A DNA stretch of 64,000 nucleotides, from assembly GCF_003491345.1 (NCBI RefSeq), contig NZ_CP025512.1, positions 2,711,001-2,775,000 of the forward strand, in the 5' to 3' direction. Below are positions 9,027-20,809 of this stretch, in pieces. Below the pieces are notes generated by a model that searched no databases, was not told the origin of the DNA, and saw only the letters and a list, made by a program, of their open reading frames with translations. Origin of the DNA: Neorhizobium sp. SOG26. GTDB lineage: Bacteria > Pseudomonadota > Alphaproteobacteria > Rhizobiales > Rhizobiaceae. Each line of letters opens with the position of its first letter. Within the stretch, counting starts at the first letter, position 1. The position numbers were made by a program, and so were the translations under genes.

Positions 9027-11905
9027 TATTCCGCTGCCTCCAGCTTGCCTGCGATCCGGCGGGACTGGCGCGACAGCTCGCTATAATCCTGCTGCCACTC
9101 CGTCGGTCCGTTGGATGGAGACACCTGCACCGCCGTCACCTTGTATTCCGGACAGTTGGTCGCCCAGTCGGAGAAGTCGGTGGTGATGACGTTCGCCTGC
9201 GTGTCCGGGTGGTGGAAGGTGGTGTAAACCACGCCCGGCGCCACGCGATCGGTAATGAGCGCGCGCAGCGTCGTATCGCCCGACCGGCTGGCAAGCTTGA
9301 TCCAGTCGCCGTCCTTGATGCCGCGTTGTTCGGCATCATGCGGATGGATTTCCAGCCGGTCCTCTGAATGCCAGGCGACGTTTTCGGTACGCCGGGTTTG
9401 CGCGCCGACATTGTACTGGCTGAGGATGCGGCCGGTGGTGAGCAGCAGTGGGAAGCGCGGCCCGGTGCGTTCGTCGGTCGCCACATATTCGGTGCGGATG
9501 AACTTGCCCTTGCCGCGGACGAAACCGTCCACGTGCATGATCGGCGAGCCTTCCGGGTACTTCTCGTTGCAGGGCCACTGAACCGAGCCCATCTTTTCGA
9601 GGTAGTCGTAGGAGACGGACGCGAAGCTCGGCGTGGTCGCCGCAATCTCGTCCATGATCTGCGACGGATGCGTGTAGTTCCAGTTCAGCCCCATCGCCTG
9701 GGCCAGCTTCTGGGTCACTTCCCAGTCGGCATAACCGTTCTTCGGGCTCATCACCTTGCGCACGCGGTTGATGCGGCGCTCGGCATTGGTGAACGTGCCG
9801 TCCTTCTCCAGGAAGGTCGAACCCGGCAGGAAGACATGCGCGTAGTTCGCCGTCTCGTTGAGGAAGAGGTCGTGCACGACCACACATTCCATGGCGGCCA
9901 GGCCGGCGGACACATGCTTGGTGTCCGGGTCGGACTGCAGGATGTCCTCGCCCTGGATATAGATGCCCTTGAACGTGCCTTCGACGGCGGCATCCAGCAT
10001 GTTGGGAATGCGCAGGCCCGGCTCGTTGTTGAGCGTCACGCCCCAAATCTTCTCGAAGACATCGCGCGTCGCATCGTCCGAGATATGCCGGTAGCCCGGC
10101 AGCTCGTGCGGGAACGAGCCCATGTCGCAGGAGCCCTGCACGTTGTTCTGGCCGCGCAGCGGGTTCACGCCAACACCCGGACGACCGATATTGCCGGTCG
10201 CCATGGCGAGGTTGGCGATCGCCATGACGGTGGTCGAACCCTGGCTGTGTTCGGTGACGCCGAGACCGTAATAGATCGCGCCATTGCCACCCGTCGCATA
10301 AAGGCGCGCCGCGCCGCGCACGAGTTCCGCCGGAACGCCGGTGAAGGCTTCAGTCGCTTCCGGGCTATGCTGCTCTTCCGCAACGAAAGCCGCCCAATCC
10401 TCGAATTCTGACCAGTCGCACCGCTCGCGGATGAACTGTTCGGCAAACAGGCCTTCGGTGACGATGACATGCGCCAGCGCGGTCAGCACGGCGACGTTGG
10501 TGCCGGGCTGCAGCGGCAGGTGATAAGACGCCTCGACATGCGGCGTCTTGACGAGGTCGATGCGGCGCGGATCGATGACGATCAGCTTGGCGCCCTGGCG
10601 CAGCCGCTTCTTCAGTCGCGAACCGAAGACCGGATGCCCATCGGTCGGGTTGGCGCCGATGACGATCACCACATCCGTATGCTCGACTGAGTCGAAGTTC
10701 TGCGTGCCGGCCGAGGTGCCAAAGGCCTGGCCGAGGCCATAACCGGTTGGCGAATGGCAGACGCGGGCGCAGGTATCGACGTTGTTGTTGCCGAAGCCGG
10801 CGCGGATCAGCTTCTGCACGAGGAAGGTTTCCTCGTTGGTGCAGCGCGAGGAGGTGATGCCGCCGATCGAATCGCGGCCATACTGGTACTGGATGCGGCG
10901 GAACTCCGACGCCACATGCGCAAACGCCTCTTCCCAGGTCACTTCCTGCCATGGATCGGAGATCTTCTCGCGGATCATCGGGTTGAGGATGCGGTCCTTG
11001 TGGGTCGCATAACCGTAAGCGAAGCGCCCCTTGACGCAGGAGTGGCCGCGGTTCGCCTGGCCGTCCTTGTACGGCACCATGCGCACCAGCTCTTCGCCCC
11101 GCATCTCCGCCTTGAAGGAGCAGCCGACGCCACAATAGGCGCAGGTCGTCACCGCCGAATGCTCCGGCTGGCCGATGGCAATGACCGACTTCTCGGTCAG
11201 CGTCGCCGTCGGACAAGCCTGCACGCAGGCGCCGCAGGATACACATTCGGAATCGAGGAAATGCTCGTGCATGCCCGCCGATACGCGGCTCTCGAAACCG
11301 CGGCCTTCGATGGTCAGCGCGAATGTGCCCTGTACTTCCTCGCAGGCGCGGACGCAGCGCGAGCAGACGATGCATTTGGAAGGATCATAGGTGAAGTACG
11401 GGTTCGACTCGTCCTTCGGCATCCACTTGGCGTTGATCTCGCCATTGCTGCGGGCGCGCACATGATTGTCGCCCTCGTAACCGTAGCGGACGTCACGGAG
11501 GCCAACTGCGCCGGCCATGTCCTGCAATTCGCAGTCACCATTGGCAGCGCAGGTCAGACAGTCGAGCGGGTGGTCGGAGATATAAAGCTCCATCACGCCC
11601 TTGCGGATGTCTTTCAGCCGGCCCGTCTGCGTGTGTACGACCATGCCCGGCATGACCGGCGTGGTGCAGGATGCCGGCGTTCCGGCCCGGCCTTCGATCT
11701 CCACGAGGCAGAGGCGGCAGGAACCAAAGGCATCCACCATGTCGGTGGCGCAGAGTTTCGGCACCTGGATGCCGGCCTCCATCGAGGCGCGCATGACCGA
11801 CGTGCCTTCCGGCACGGTGATCTCGCGGCCGTCAATGGTAAGCGTGACCTGTGCTTCGGATCGCGAAGCAGGCGTGCCGTAGTCGATTTCGTGAACGAGG
11901 GACAT
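9026..11905 (-). CDS. fdsA: NAD-dependent formate dehydrogenase, catalytic alpha subunit
   Basis: A 959-residue catalytic subunit oxidising formate to CO2 at a bis-MGD molybdenum site. An N-terminal NuoG-like section carries a [2Fe-2S] site (Cys52, 63, 66, 80) and a His/Cys cluster (HPLDCLTCAANGDC, 112-125). Two ferredoxin-type [4Fe-4S] sites follow (Cys178-188 and 221-231). The molybdopterin domain begins with CAYCGVGC (255-262) and Cys290. In NVDTCARVCHSPTGYG, Cys383 aligns with the selenocysteine of E. coli FdhF, so this is a Cys-type Mo enzyme. Arg and His around this loop are retained. ATG 11905, five bases from fdsB. Electrons pass to FdsB for NAD reduction. Confidence 0.97.
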   Translation of the reverse strand: MSLVHEIDYGTPASRSEAQVTLTIDGREITVPEGTSVMRASMEAGIQVPKLCATDMVDAFGSCRLCLVEIEGRAGTPASCTTPVMPGMVVHTQTGRLKDIRKGVMELYISDHPLDCLTCAANGDCELQDMAGAVGLRDVRYGYEGDNHVRARSNGEINAKWMPKDESNPYFTYDPSKCIVCSRCVRACEEVQGTFALTIEGRGFESRVSAGMHEHFLDSECVSCGACVQACPTATLTEKSVIAIGQPEHSAVTTCAYCGVGCSFKAEMRGEELVRMVPYKDGQANRGHSCVKGRFAYGYATHKDRILNPMIREKISDPWQEVTWEEAFAHVASEFRRIQYQYGRDSIGGITSSRCTNEETFLVQKLIRAGFGNNNVDTCARVCHSPTGYGLGQAFGTSAGTQNFDSVEHTDVVIVIGANPTDGHPVFGSRLKKRLRQGAKLIVIDPRRIDLVKTPHVEASYHLPLQPGTNVAVLTALAHVIVTEGLFAEQFIRERCDWSEFEDWAAFVAEEQHSPEATEAFTGVPAELVRGAARLYATGGNGAIYYGLGVTEHSQGSTTVMAIANLAMATGNIGRPGVGVNPLRGQNNVQGSCDMGSFPHELPGYRHISDDATRDVFEKIWGVTLNNEPGLRIPNMLDAAVEGTFKGIYIQGEDILQSDPDTKHVSAGLAAMECVVVHDLFLNETANYAHVFLPGSTFLEKDGTFTNAERRINRVRKVMSPKNGYADWEVTQKLAQAMGLNWNYTHPSQIMDEIAATTPSFASVSYDYLEKMGSVQWPCNEKYPEGSPIMHVDGFVRGKGKFIRTEYVATDERTGPRFPLLLTTGRILSQYNVGAQTRRTENVAWHSEDRLEIHPHDAEQRGIKDGDWIKLASRSGDTTLRALITDRVAPGVVYTTFHHPDTQANVITTDFSDWATNCPEYKVTAVQVSPSNGPTEWQQDYSELSRQSRRIAGKLEAAE

Positions 11906-11909
11906 GATG

Positions 11910-13466
11910 TTACTCCGCCGCTTCGATAAGGGGTGTCGGAGCGAAATCCTCCGGGAAATGGTTCATCGCGCTCATCACCGGATAAGGCGTGAAGCCGCCG
12001 AGCGCGCAGAGCGAGCCGAACTTCATCGTGTTGCAGAGGTCGGCCAGCAGCGCCTTGTTCTTTTCGGGCTCGATGCCCTGGGCGATCTTGTCGGCCGTCT
12101 CGACGCCGCGGGTCGAGCCGATGCGGCAGGGGGTGCACTTGCCGCAACTTTCGATGGCACAGAATTCCATTGCAAACCGCGCCTGCTTCAGCATGTCGGC
12201 CGAGTCGTCGAAGACCGTGATGCCGGCGTGGCCAATCAGGCCATCCTTGGCCGCGAACGCCTCGTAGTCGAACGGCGTGTCGAACAGGGCGCGCGGGAAA
12301 TAGGCACCAAGCGGTCCGCCCACCTGCACCGCCTTCACCGGTCGCCCGGTCGCCGTGCCGCCACCGATCCGGTCGACGATCTCTCCAAGCGTCAGGCCGA
12401 ATGCCGTCTCGAACAGGCCGCCATGCTTCACATTGCCGGCGATCTGGATCGGGATCGTGCCGCGTGAACGGCCCATGCCGAAGTTTTTGTAGTAGTCCGC
12501 CCCCTGGTCCATGATGACCGGCACGGAAGCAAGCGAGATGACGTTGTTGACCACCGTCGGCCGGCCGAGGAAGCCCTGCAGCGCCGGAAGTGGCGGCTTG
12601 GCGCGCACGATGCCGCGCTTGCCTTCCAGCGAGTTGAGAAGCGACGTTTCCTCCCCACAGACATAGGCGCCAGCGCCGGAGCGGATCTCGATATCGAAGG
12701 CATGCGCCGAACCCATGATCGACGGGCCCAGGATGCCAGCCTCGCGGGCGATCTCGACGGCTTGCGTCATCGTGGCAATGGCATGCGGATATTCGGAGCG
12801 CAGGTAGACGTAACCCTTTGTGGCACCCGTCGCGATACCGGCAATCGCCATGCCTTCGATCAGCACGAAGGGGTCACCTTCCATGATCATTCGGTCGGCG
12901 AAGGTGGCGCTATCGCCCTCGTCGGCATTGCAGACGATGTATTTCTGCGGACCCGCCGCATCCATCACCGTCTTCCACTTGATGCCGGTCGGGAAACCCG
13001 CGCCGCCACGACCACGAAGGCCGCTTTCGGTGACCTGCGCGACGATCTCGGCACGCGGCATCGAAATAGCTCTCTTTAGCCCGACGAAGCCGCGATACAG
13101 GCGATAATCGTCGAGCGACAGCGGATCGATGATGCCGCAACGGGCGAAGGTGAGGCGCGTCTGCTGACGAAGGAACTCGATCTCCTCCGTCAGCCCCAGA
13201 CAGAGCGGGTGGTTCCCGCCGTTGACCAGCCCGGCGTCGAAGAGCCCGGCCACGTCGGCCGCCTTGACCGGACCGTAGGCGACGCGCCCACGTTCCGTTT
13301 CCACCTCGACCAGCGGCTCCAGCCAGAACATGCCGCGCGAGCCGTTGCGCACGATCACCGCATCAAGGCCACGCGCTGCGATTTCACCGGCAACAGCCTT
13401 GGCGACCTTTTCGGCGCCCAGCGCCAGCGCGGCGGCATCACGGGGGATGAAGATACGGACGGTCAT
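11910..13466 (-). CDS. fdsB: NAD-dependent formate dehydrogenase, beta (FMN/NADH) subunit
   Basis: A 518-residue NuoF-like subunit that takes electrons from FdsA and reduces NAD+. It has the NADH/FMN fold with GLRGRGGAGFPTGIKW (FMN/NADH binding, about residues 150-165) and NADEGDSATFADR. The N66-type [4Fe-4S] ligands are in ESCGKCTPCRIGSTRG near residue 455, with a fourth Cys in GSLCALGG. The N-terminal ~120 residues form a thioredoxin-like domain without an obvious [2Fe-2S] Cys set. Its ATG overlaps the fdsG stop (ATGA), implying coupling. Complex I subunits themselves are absent here, and the formate dehydrogenase neighbours settle the assignment against nuoF. Confidence 0.96.
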   Translation of the reverse strand: MTVRIFIPRDAAALALGAEKVAKAVAGEIAARGLDAVIVRNGSRGMFWLEPLVEVETERGRVAYGPVKAADVAGLFDAGLVNGGNHPLCLGLTEEIEFLRQQTRLTFARCGIIDPLSLDDYRLYRGFVGLKRAISMPRAEIVAQVTESGLRGRGGAGFPTGIKWKTVMDAAGPQKYIVCNADEGDSATFADRMIMEGDPFVLIEGMAIAGIATGATKGYVYLRSEYPHAIATMTQAVEIAREAGILGPSIMGSAHAFDIEIRSGAGAYVCGEETSLLNSLEGKRGIVRAKPPLPALQGFLGRPTVVNNVISLASVPVIMDQGADYYKNFGMGRSRGTIPIQIAGNVKHGGLFETAFGLTLGEIVDRIGGGTATGRPVKAVQVGGPLGAYFPRALFDTPFDYEAFAAKDGLIGHAGITVFDDSADMLKQARFAMEFCAIESCGKCTPCRIGSTRGVETADKIAQGIEPEKNKALLADLCNTMKFGSLCALGGFTPYPVMSAMNHFPEDFAPTPLIEAAE

Positions 13467-13942
13467 CGACGCACCTCCGCCATCATTTCGGAAAGACAGT
13501 GCTCGTCAACGCGGCCATAAACCTCGTCGTCCAGCATGGCGGCTGGCGCGCAGGCACAGAGCCCGAGACAGAAGACCGGCTCCAGCGTCACTGCGCCGTC
13601 GAGCGTCGTCTGGTGGAAATCGATGCCGAGAAGCTGCTTCACTCGATCCGCGAGCTGATCGCTGCCCATCGACTGGCAAGCCTCGGCGCGACAGAGTTTC
13701 AGGACATGCCGGCCGGCCGGCTCATGCCGGAAATCGTGGTAGAAGGTGACAACCCCATGCACTTCCGCGCGCGACAGGTTTAGCTCGCTCGCAATGACCG
13801 GCTTCACCTCTTCGGGCACATAACCGAACTCGTCCTGGATAGCGTGGAGGATCGGCAGCATCGGCCCCTCCAGATGCTTTAGCTCCCGAATGATCTCGAG
13901 CGACCGCTCGGTGAACGCACCGGCGGAAATACGCATGTTCAT
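13463..13942 (-). CDS. fdsG: NAD-dependent formate dehydrogenase, gamma subunit
   Basis: A 159-residue NuoE-like [2Fe-2S] protein relaying electrons beside FdsB. Cluster ligands are Cys84 and Cys89 (CRAEAC) and Cys125 and Cys129 (CLGLC). The helical N-terminus contains LPILHAIQDEFGYVPEE and the HGVVTFYHDF motif. A TTG nine bases further upstream also opens the frame, but GGGAGGT lies directly against it and at eight bases from ATG 13942, so the ATG is chosen. First gene of the fds operon, with the putative regulatory region directly upstream. Confidence 0.95.
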   Translation of the reverse strand: MNMRISAGAFTERSLEIIRELKHLEGPMLPILHAIQDEFGYVPEEVKPVIASELNLSRAEVHGVVTFYHDFRHEPAGRHVLKLCRAEACQSMGSDQLADRVKQLLGIDFHQTTLDGAVTLEPVFCLGLCACAPAAMLDDEVYGRVDEHCLSEMMAEVRR

Positions 13943-14102
13943 GTCGTCCAACCTCCCGCCGACCGCCGATCTCCGGGAGAGATCTGGGGCCGGTTATTCC
14001 CGAAGCCTGAAGGATCGCTTCGGCTACTTGTGAGGGAATGGTGTCGTGGAGGGCTGCAACCGTCAATAAAGGAGAATGGTTACGCGATAGAAAAAAACTA
14101 TC
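13943..14102 (-). promoter_or_regulatory. fds operon leader with LysR-type dyad and two hairpins
   Basis: About 160 bases between the lysR stop and fdsG. At 14086-14102 lies a perfect dyad GATAG-N7-CTATC that contains the LysR-type T-N11-A pattern; it touches the lysR stop codon. Downstream on the minus strand is TTGACG (14066-14061), a reasonable -35, with no convincing -10 at normal spacing, as expected of an activator-dependent promoter. Two further perfect inverted repeats lie in the leader: CCGAAGC/GCTTCGG (14000-14023) and GATCTC/GAGATC (13968-13984), the second about ten bases upstream of the fdsG ribosome site. Assignment is inference from pattern and position. Confidence 0.4.
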
Positions 14103-14994
14103 AAAGCATGGCGGCGGGCGTGAGGCTGCGCGCCTCATGCAGCAAGGCTGACACCAGCGGGGTGAACGGCTCCCGGTGTGTCGCAACCAGCCCAACAATG
14201 TGGCTCGCCTCCGGCTCGACGATCGGTATCGTTTTGATATGCTTGGCGAAGCCATATGATCTTGCGACATTGCGCGGCATGATGCTGGCCCAGCGGCCGG
14301 TGCCGATATGTGACAACAGCACCACCATCGAGTTGGATTCGAGCATCGGCTTTACGACCACACCGGCTTCGCTGAGGTGCTGGTTGATGATCCGCCGGTT
14401 CTGCATGTCGGGTGTTAATAGGCAAAGCCTAACGTCGGCCATTTCCTTCCAGGTAACGCTCTCGCGGTCGGCGAGAGGCGCTCCTTCGGCGGTCACGAGA
14501 TTGTAGCGTTCGGCGTAAAGCGGCACGCTCGTCACCCGGCCCAAAGGCTCGTTGTCGAGATAGGTGATGCCGGCATCGATCTCAAAATTGTCGAGTTGCG
14601 ACAGGACTTGAAGCGAGTTGCGCGACACGACGGAGAAGGTCACGTCCGGGTGTTTCGCCTGGAACGGCTCCGTCAGCCGCGGGATCATCGCAAGCGCAGT
14701 CGGGATGGAGGCGAGACGGATATGCCCGGCAAGGCCCTTGCGGGCAGCGCGCATCTCCTCGCGCATCGTGCGGGCGTCGCCAACGATGCGCTTGGCCCAT
14801 TCCAGCACCCGCTGGCCCTCCGGCGTCAGCCCCTGGTAGCGGGAGCCGCGCACCACGAGTTGTACGCCAAGCTGGTCCTCGAGCTGCCGGATCGCCGCCG
14901 ACAGCGACGGCTGCGAGATCCCACACTCCTCGGCCGCACGTCCGAAATGCGCTTCGCGCGCCAGGGCGATGAAAAATTCGAGCTTGTCGATCAT
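14101..14994 (-). CDS. fdsR: LysR-family regulator, probable activator of the fds operon
   Basis: A 297-residue LysR-type regulator. The winged HTH occupies residues 1-60 (FFIALAREAHFGRAAEECGISQP, then SAAIRQLEDQLG). A periplasmic-binding-protein-like effector domain follows from about residue 90 (GHIRLASIPTALAMIPRLTEPF). It lies just upstream of fdsG in the same direction, 158 bases away, where LysR genes called fdsR are found in other bacteria with soluble formate dehydrogenases. By analogy it probably activates fds expression in response to formate; effector and target are inferred. Most LysR regulators are divergent from their target, so the head-to-tail order here is a little unusual. 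Confidence 0.82.
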   Translation of the reverse strand: MIDKLEFFIALAREAHFGRAAEECGISQPSLSAAIRQLEDQLGVQLVVRGSRYQGLTPEGQRVLEWAKRIVGDARTMREEMRAARKGLAGHIRLASIPTALAMIPRLTEPFQAKHPDVTFSVVSRNSLQVLSQLDNFEIDAGITYLDNEPLGRVTSVPLYAERYNLVTAEGAPLADRESVTWKEMADVRLCLLTPDMQNRRIINQHLSEAGVVVKPMLESNSMVVLLSHIGTGRWASIMPRNVARSYGFAKHIKTIPIVEPEASHIVGLVATHREPFTPLVSALLHEARSLTPAAML

Positions 14995-15072
14995 GAGCCG
15001 CGCCTCCCCTCCCCACGGCTAACCTGCCTGCGAGCGGACGGCAACCCCGTTGCGCGAGGAGCGGAAACGACA

Positions 15073-15096
15073 AAGGGCGGCTCGAAGGCCGCCCTT
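15073..15096 (-). terminator. Terminator of the atp operon
   Basis: Perfect 9-bp stem AAGGGCGGC / GCCGCCCTT (15073-15081 with 15088-15096), 6-base loop. On the minus strand it is followed by TGTCGTTT. It lies 25 bases beyond the atpC stop, so it should end the ATP synthase transcript before lysR. Confidence 0.75.
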
Positions 15097-15120
15097 GTTC
15101 AGTTTCGTCTGCCTGAACGG

Positions 15121-15528
15121 TCAGGCCGGAATGATGGCGCCGTTGAGGTGCGTCAGTTCCGCCAGGAACTGCTCGAGCTTGGTCTTGTGCTCGTCGTCGC
15201 GTGCATTGGTGAGCTCGGCCTGGGTGGCCTCGATCCGCTTCTGCAGCGTGTCACGCGTCAGCTCGGTGGCCGGCACGGCAGATTCAGCGAGCAGCGTGCA
15301 GCTGGTCGGCAGGATGTCTGCAAACCCGCCGAACACGACGTATTTGTTCACCTGGCCGGAAGCGAGCTTCACGGAAACCACGCCTGGCTTGATGGTGGTC
15401 ATGGTCGGCGCATGGTTGGCAAGCACCGTCATCTCGCCCAGCGTGGCGGGAATGACCACTTCGGATACCTTTTCCGAAACAAGCAGCCGCTCGGGCGAAA
15501 CCAGTTCGAAGTTGAAAGCGTCGGCCAT
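15121..15528 (-). CDS. atpC: ATP synthase F1 epsilon subunit
   Basis: A 135-residue epsilon subunit of the F1 central stalk, coupling gamma rotation to catalysis and able to inhibit ATP hydrolysis. The N-terminal beta-sandwich is clear: FNFELVSPERLL, then IPATLGEMTVLANHAPTMTTIKPG, then FGGFADI. The helical C-terminal part (residues 90-135) is present. The ATG at 15528 (MADAFNFEL) matches the usual alphaproteobacterial start; an in-frame upstream extension is ignored. Last gene of atpHAGDC, 110 bases after atpD and before a good terminator. Confidence 0.96.
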   Translation of the reverse strand: MADAFNFELVSPERLLVSEKVSEVVIPATLGEMTVLANHAPTMTTIKPGVVSVKLASGQVNKYVVFGGFADILPTSCTLLAESAVPATELTRDTLQKRIEATQAELTNARDDEHKTKLEQFLAELTHLNGAIIPA

Positions 15529-15638
15529 GAAGGTCCACTTCCTCGATTGACCCACGTTCCTATGAAGGCTCACGCGGGCTTAGCTGTTGTATGCGGACTG
15601 GCGCGCCGGACGGATCCCGCGCGCCGTTTTGCTCTGGA

Positions 15639-17090
<1,452 letters not shown>

Positions 17091-17972
17091 TCAGAGCGCT
17101 TCCGCGCCCGAAATGATTTCGATGAGTTCCTTCGTGATCTGCGCCTGACGCTGGCGGTTGTAGGAGAGCGTCAGCTTGTTGATCATGTCGCCGGCATTGC
17201 GCGTTGCGTTATCCATTGCGGACATCTGCGCGCCGTAGAAGGAAGCGTTGTTTTCGAGCAGTGCACGGAAGATCTGCATCGCGACGTTGCGCGGCAGGAG
17301 CTCTTCCAGAATTTCCTGTTCGCTCGGCTCGTATTCATAGAGCGCGGAAGCTGCGGTCGATGCAGTTTCGCCCGTCTCGAACTTGGCCGGGATGATCTGC
17401 TGCGCGGTCGCAACCTGCGAGATCACCGACTGGAAGCGCGCGAAGAACAGCGTCGCCACGTCGAACTCGCCGGCGTTGAACATCTGCAGCACCTTCTGCG
17501 CCACTTCGTCAGCCTGGACGAAACCGAGCTGCTTGACTTCGCGGAAGGTAATGTAGTGGACGATGTTGTCCTTGAAGCTGCGGCGCAGCACGTCGTTGCC
17601 CTTGCGGCCGACAGTGAGGATCTTCACCGTCTTGCCTTCTGCAAGAAGCTTCTGTGCATGGTCGCGCGCCAGGCGGATGATGGAGGAGTTGAAGCCACCA
17701 GCCAAACCGCGCTCGCCGGTCGCAACGACCAGGAGATGGACCTGATCCTTGCCCGTGCCCGAAAGCAGCAGCGGCGCTTCGGCATTGCCGGCATTGGCAG
17801 CCGAAAGGCTGGCCAATACCTTGTTCATCCGCTCCGCGTAAGGACGGGCAGCCTCGGCCGCCTCCTGCGCACGGCGCAGCTTCGCCGCGGCGACCATTTT
17901 CATCGCCTTGGTGATTTTCTGCGTCGCCTTGACGGAGGCGATCCGGTTTTTCAGATCCTTAAGTGAAGGCAT
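17091..17972 (-). CDS. atpG: ATP synthase F1 gamma subunit
   Basis: A 293-residue gamma subunit forming the rotating coiled-coil shaft. The N-terminal helix [27 protein letters not shown] and the C-terminal helix [32 protein letters not shown] are both strongly conserved. ATG 17972. It lies 33 bases from atpA and 21 from atpD in the standard order. The middle domain (residues 75-210) is Rossmann-like and varies among species. Confidence 0.97.
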   Translation of the reverse strand: MPSLKDLKNRIASVKATQKITKAMKMVAAAKLRRAQEAAEAARPYAERMNKVLASLSAANAGNAEAPLLLSGTGKDQVHLLVVATGERGLAGGFNSSIIRLARDHAQKLLAEGKTVKILTVGRKGNDVLRRSFKDNIVHYITFREVKQLGFVQADEVAQKVLQMFNAGEFDVATLFFARFQSVISQVATAQQIIPAKFETGETASTAASALYEYEPSEQEILEELLPRNVAMQIFRALLENNASFYGAQMSAMDNATRNAGDMINKLTLSYNRQRQAQITKELIEIISGAEAL

Positions 17973-18005
17973 CCGTTATCGGTCCTCGAGCTAGTAGATC
18001 CGGTC

Positions 18006-20101
<2,096 letters not shown>

Positions 20102-20363
20102 ATTTTCCCTGAATTGCCATCCAAGCGCCAGGCCCTGGAGACAGGGATCAGCAAAATCTTGAATTCGTTTGATTATCTTCCAGAACCGGTAAGGCGTCGG
20201 CCCTACCCTTTCCGACTTTCGCGGTCCGTCTAGCATAGGATGTAGGCCACCGCAACACGGCAGATAATGGAAAAACCCCAAGACACAGGGAGTCTCGGCG
20301 GATTTTGCTGCGGCAAGGTGCGACTTACCGGCCAAGCATTAGCTCAGGCTGAGTTACGAGACA
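20102..20363 (-). promoter_or_regulatory. Intergenic region carrying the atp operon promoter
   Basis: The 262 bases between the 20.4 kb membrane-protein gene and atpH must contain the atp promoter, since no other start is available. I could not pick out a convincing -35/-10 pair. No strong hairpin is seen apart from CCAGGCCCTGG around 20130. An open frame through this stretch is an extension of atpH and not coding by similarity. Confidence 0.3.
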
Positions 20364-20747
20364 TCAGAGATAGCCAAAAACATAGGCGAATGGCCCGGCC
20401 GCCAGCACAACCTGGAGTAGGAAAATCGTGACATTTGGCAGGGTGAGCGCCCGGTCCGTGAAGCACGAAACCAGCCTTCCGAAGGCCGCAAAACCGACCG
20501 CTATCCCGAGCGTCAGGTAGATCCAGTCCTGCGCCAGCATGATCGCCGCAAGGCCAAGCCCGACGTGATGCGCACCGGCGGCGCGGGTCGCGGCATAGCC
20601 TTCTGGTCGGATCTCGCCGATCTGGAATGCCGAAAGCCGAAGCGCAGACGCCGGCAGCAGGAAGACCAGGAGGCCGATGATTGCCGTCGCGGCAGCACAG
20701 ACGAACGCCGCCTGCTCGCCAAGTTCGGTCGGAAAATACAGTTCCAT
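20364..20747 (-). CDS. Small four-helix membrane protein of unknown function
   Basis: A 127-residue protein with four predicted transmembrane helices (about residues 13-33, 55-75, 78-98 and 105-125). A central AATRAAGAHHVGLGLAAI segment puts an Arg and two His next to the second helix. I do not recognise a catalytic family with certainty; it looks like one of the small DUF4345-type membrane proteins found in rhizobia. ATG 20747 has GAGG seven bases upstream. It stands alone on the minus strand between priA and atpH, 62 bases from priA. Function unknown. Confidence 0.75.
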   Translation of the reverse strand: MELYFPTELGEQAAFVCAAATAIIGLLVFLLPASALRLSAFQIGEIRPEGYAATRAAGAHHVGLGLAAIMLAQDWIYLTLGIAVGFAAFGRLVSCFTDRALTLPNVTIFLLQVVLAAGPFAYVFGYL

Positions 20748-20809
20748 TCACGCCTCGTATGTCGATTCGGCTGATCTTACCGCATGCCACAAAGGCCATG
20801 CAAAGGCGG

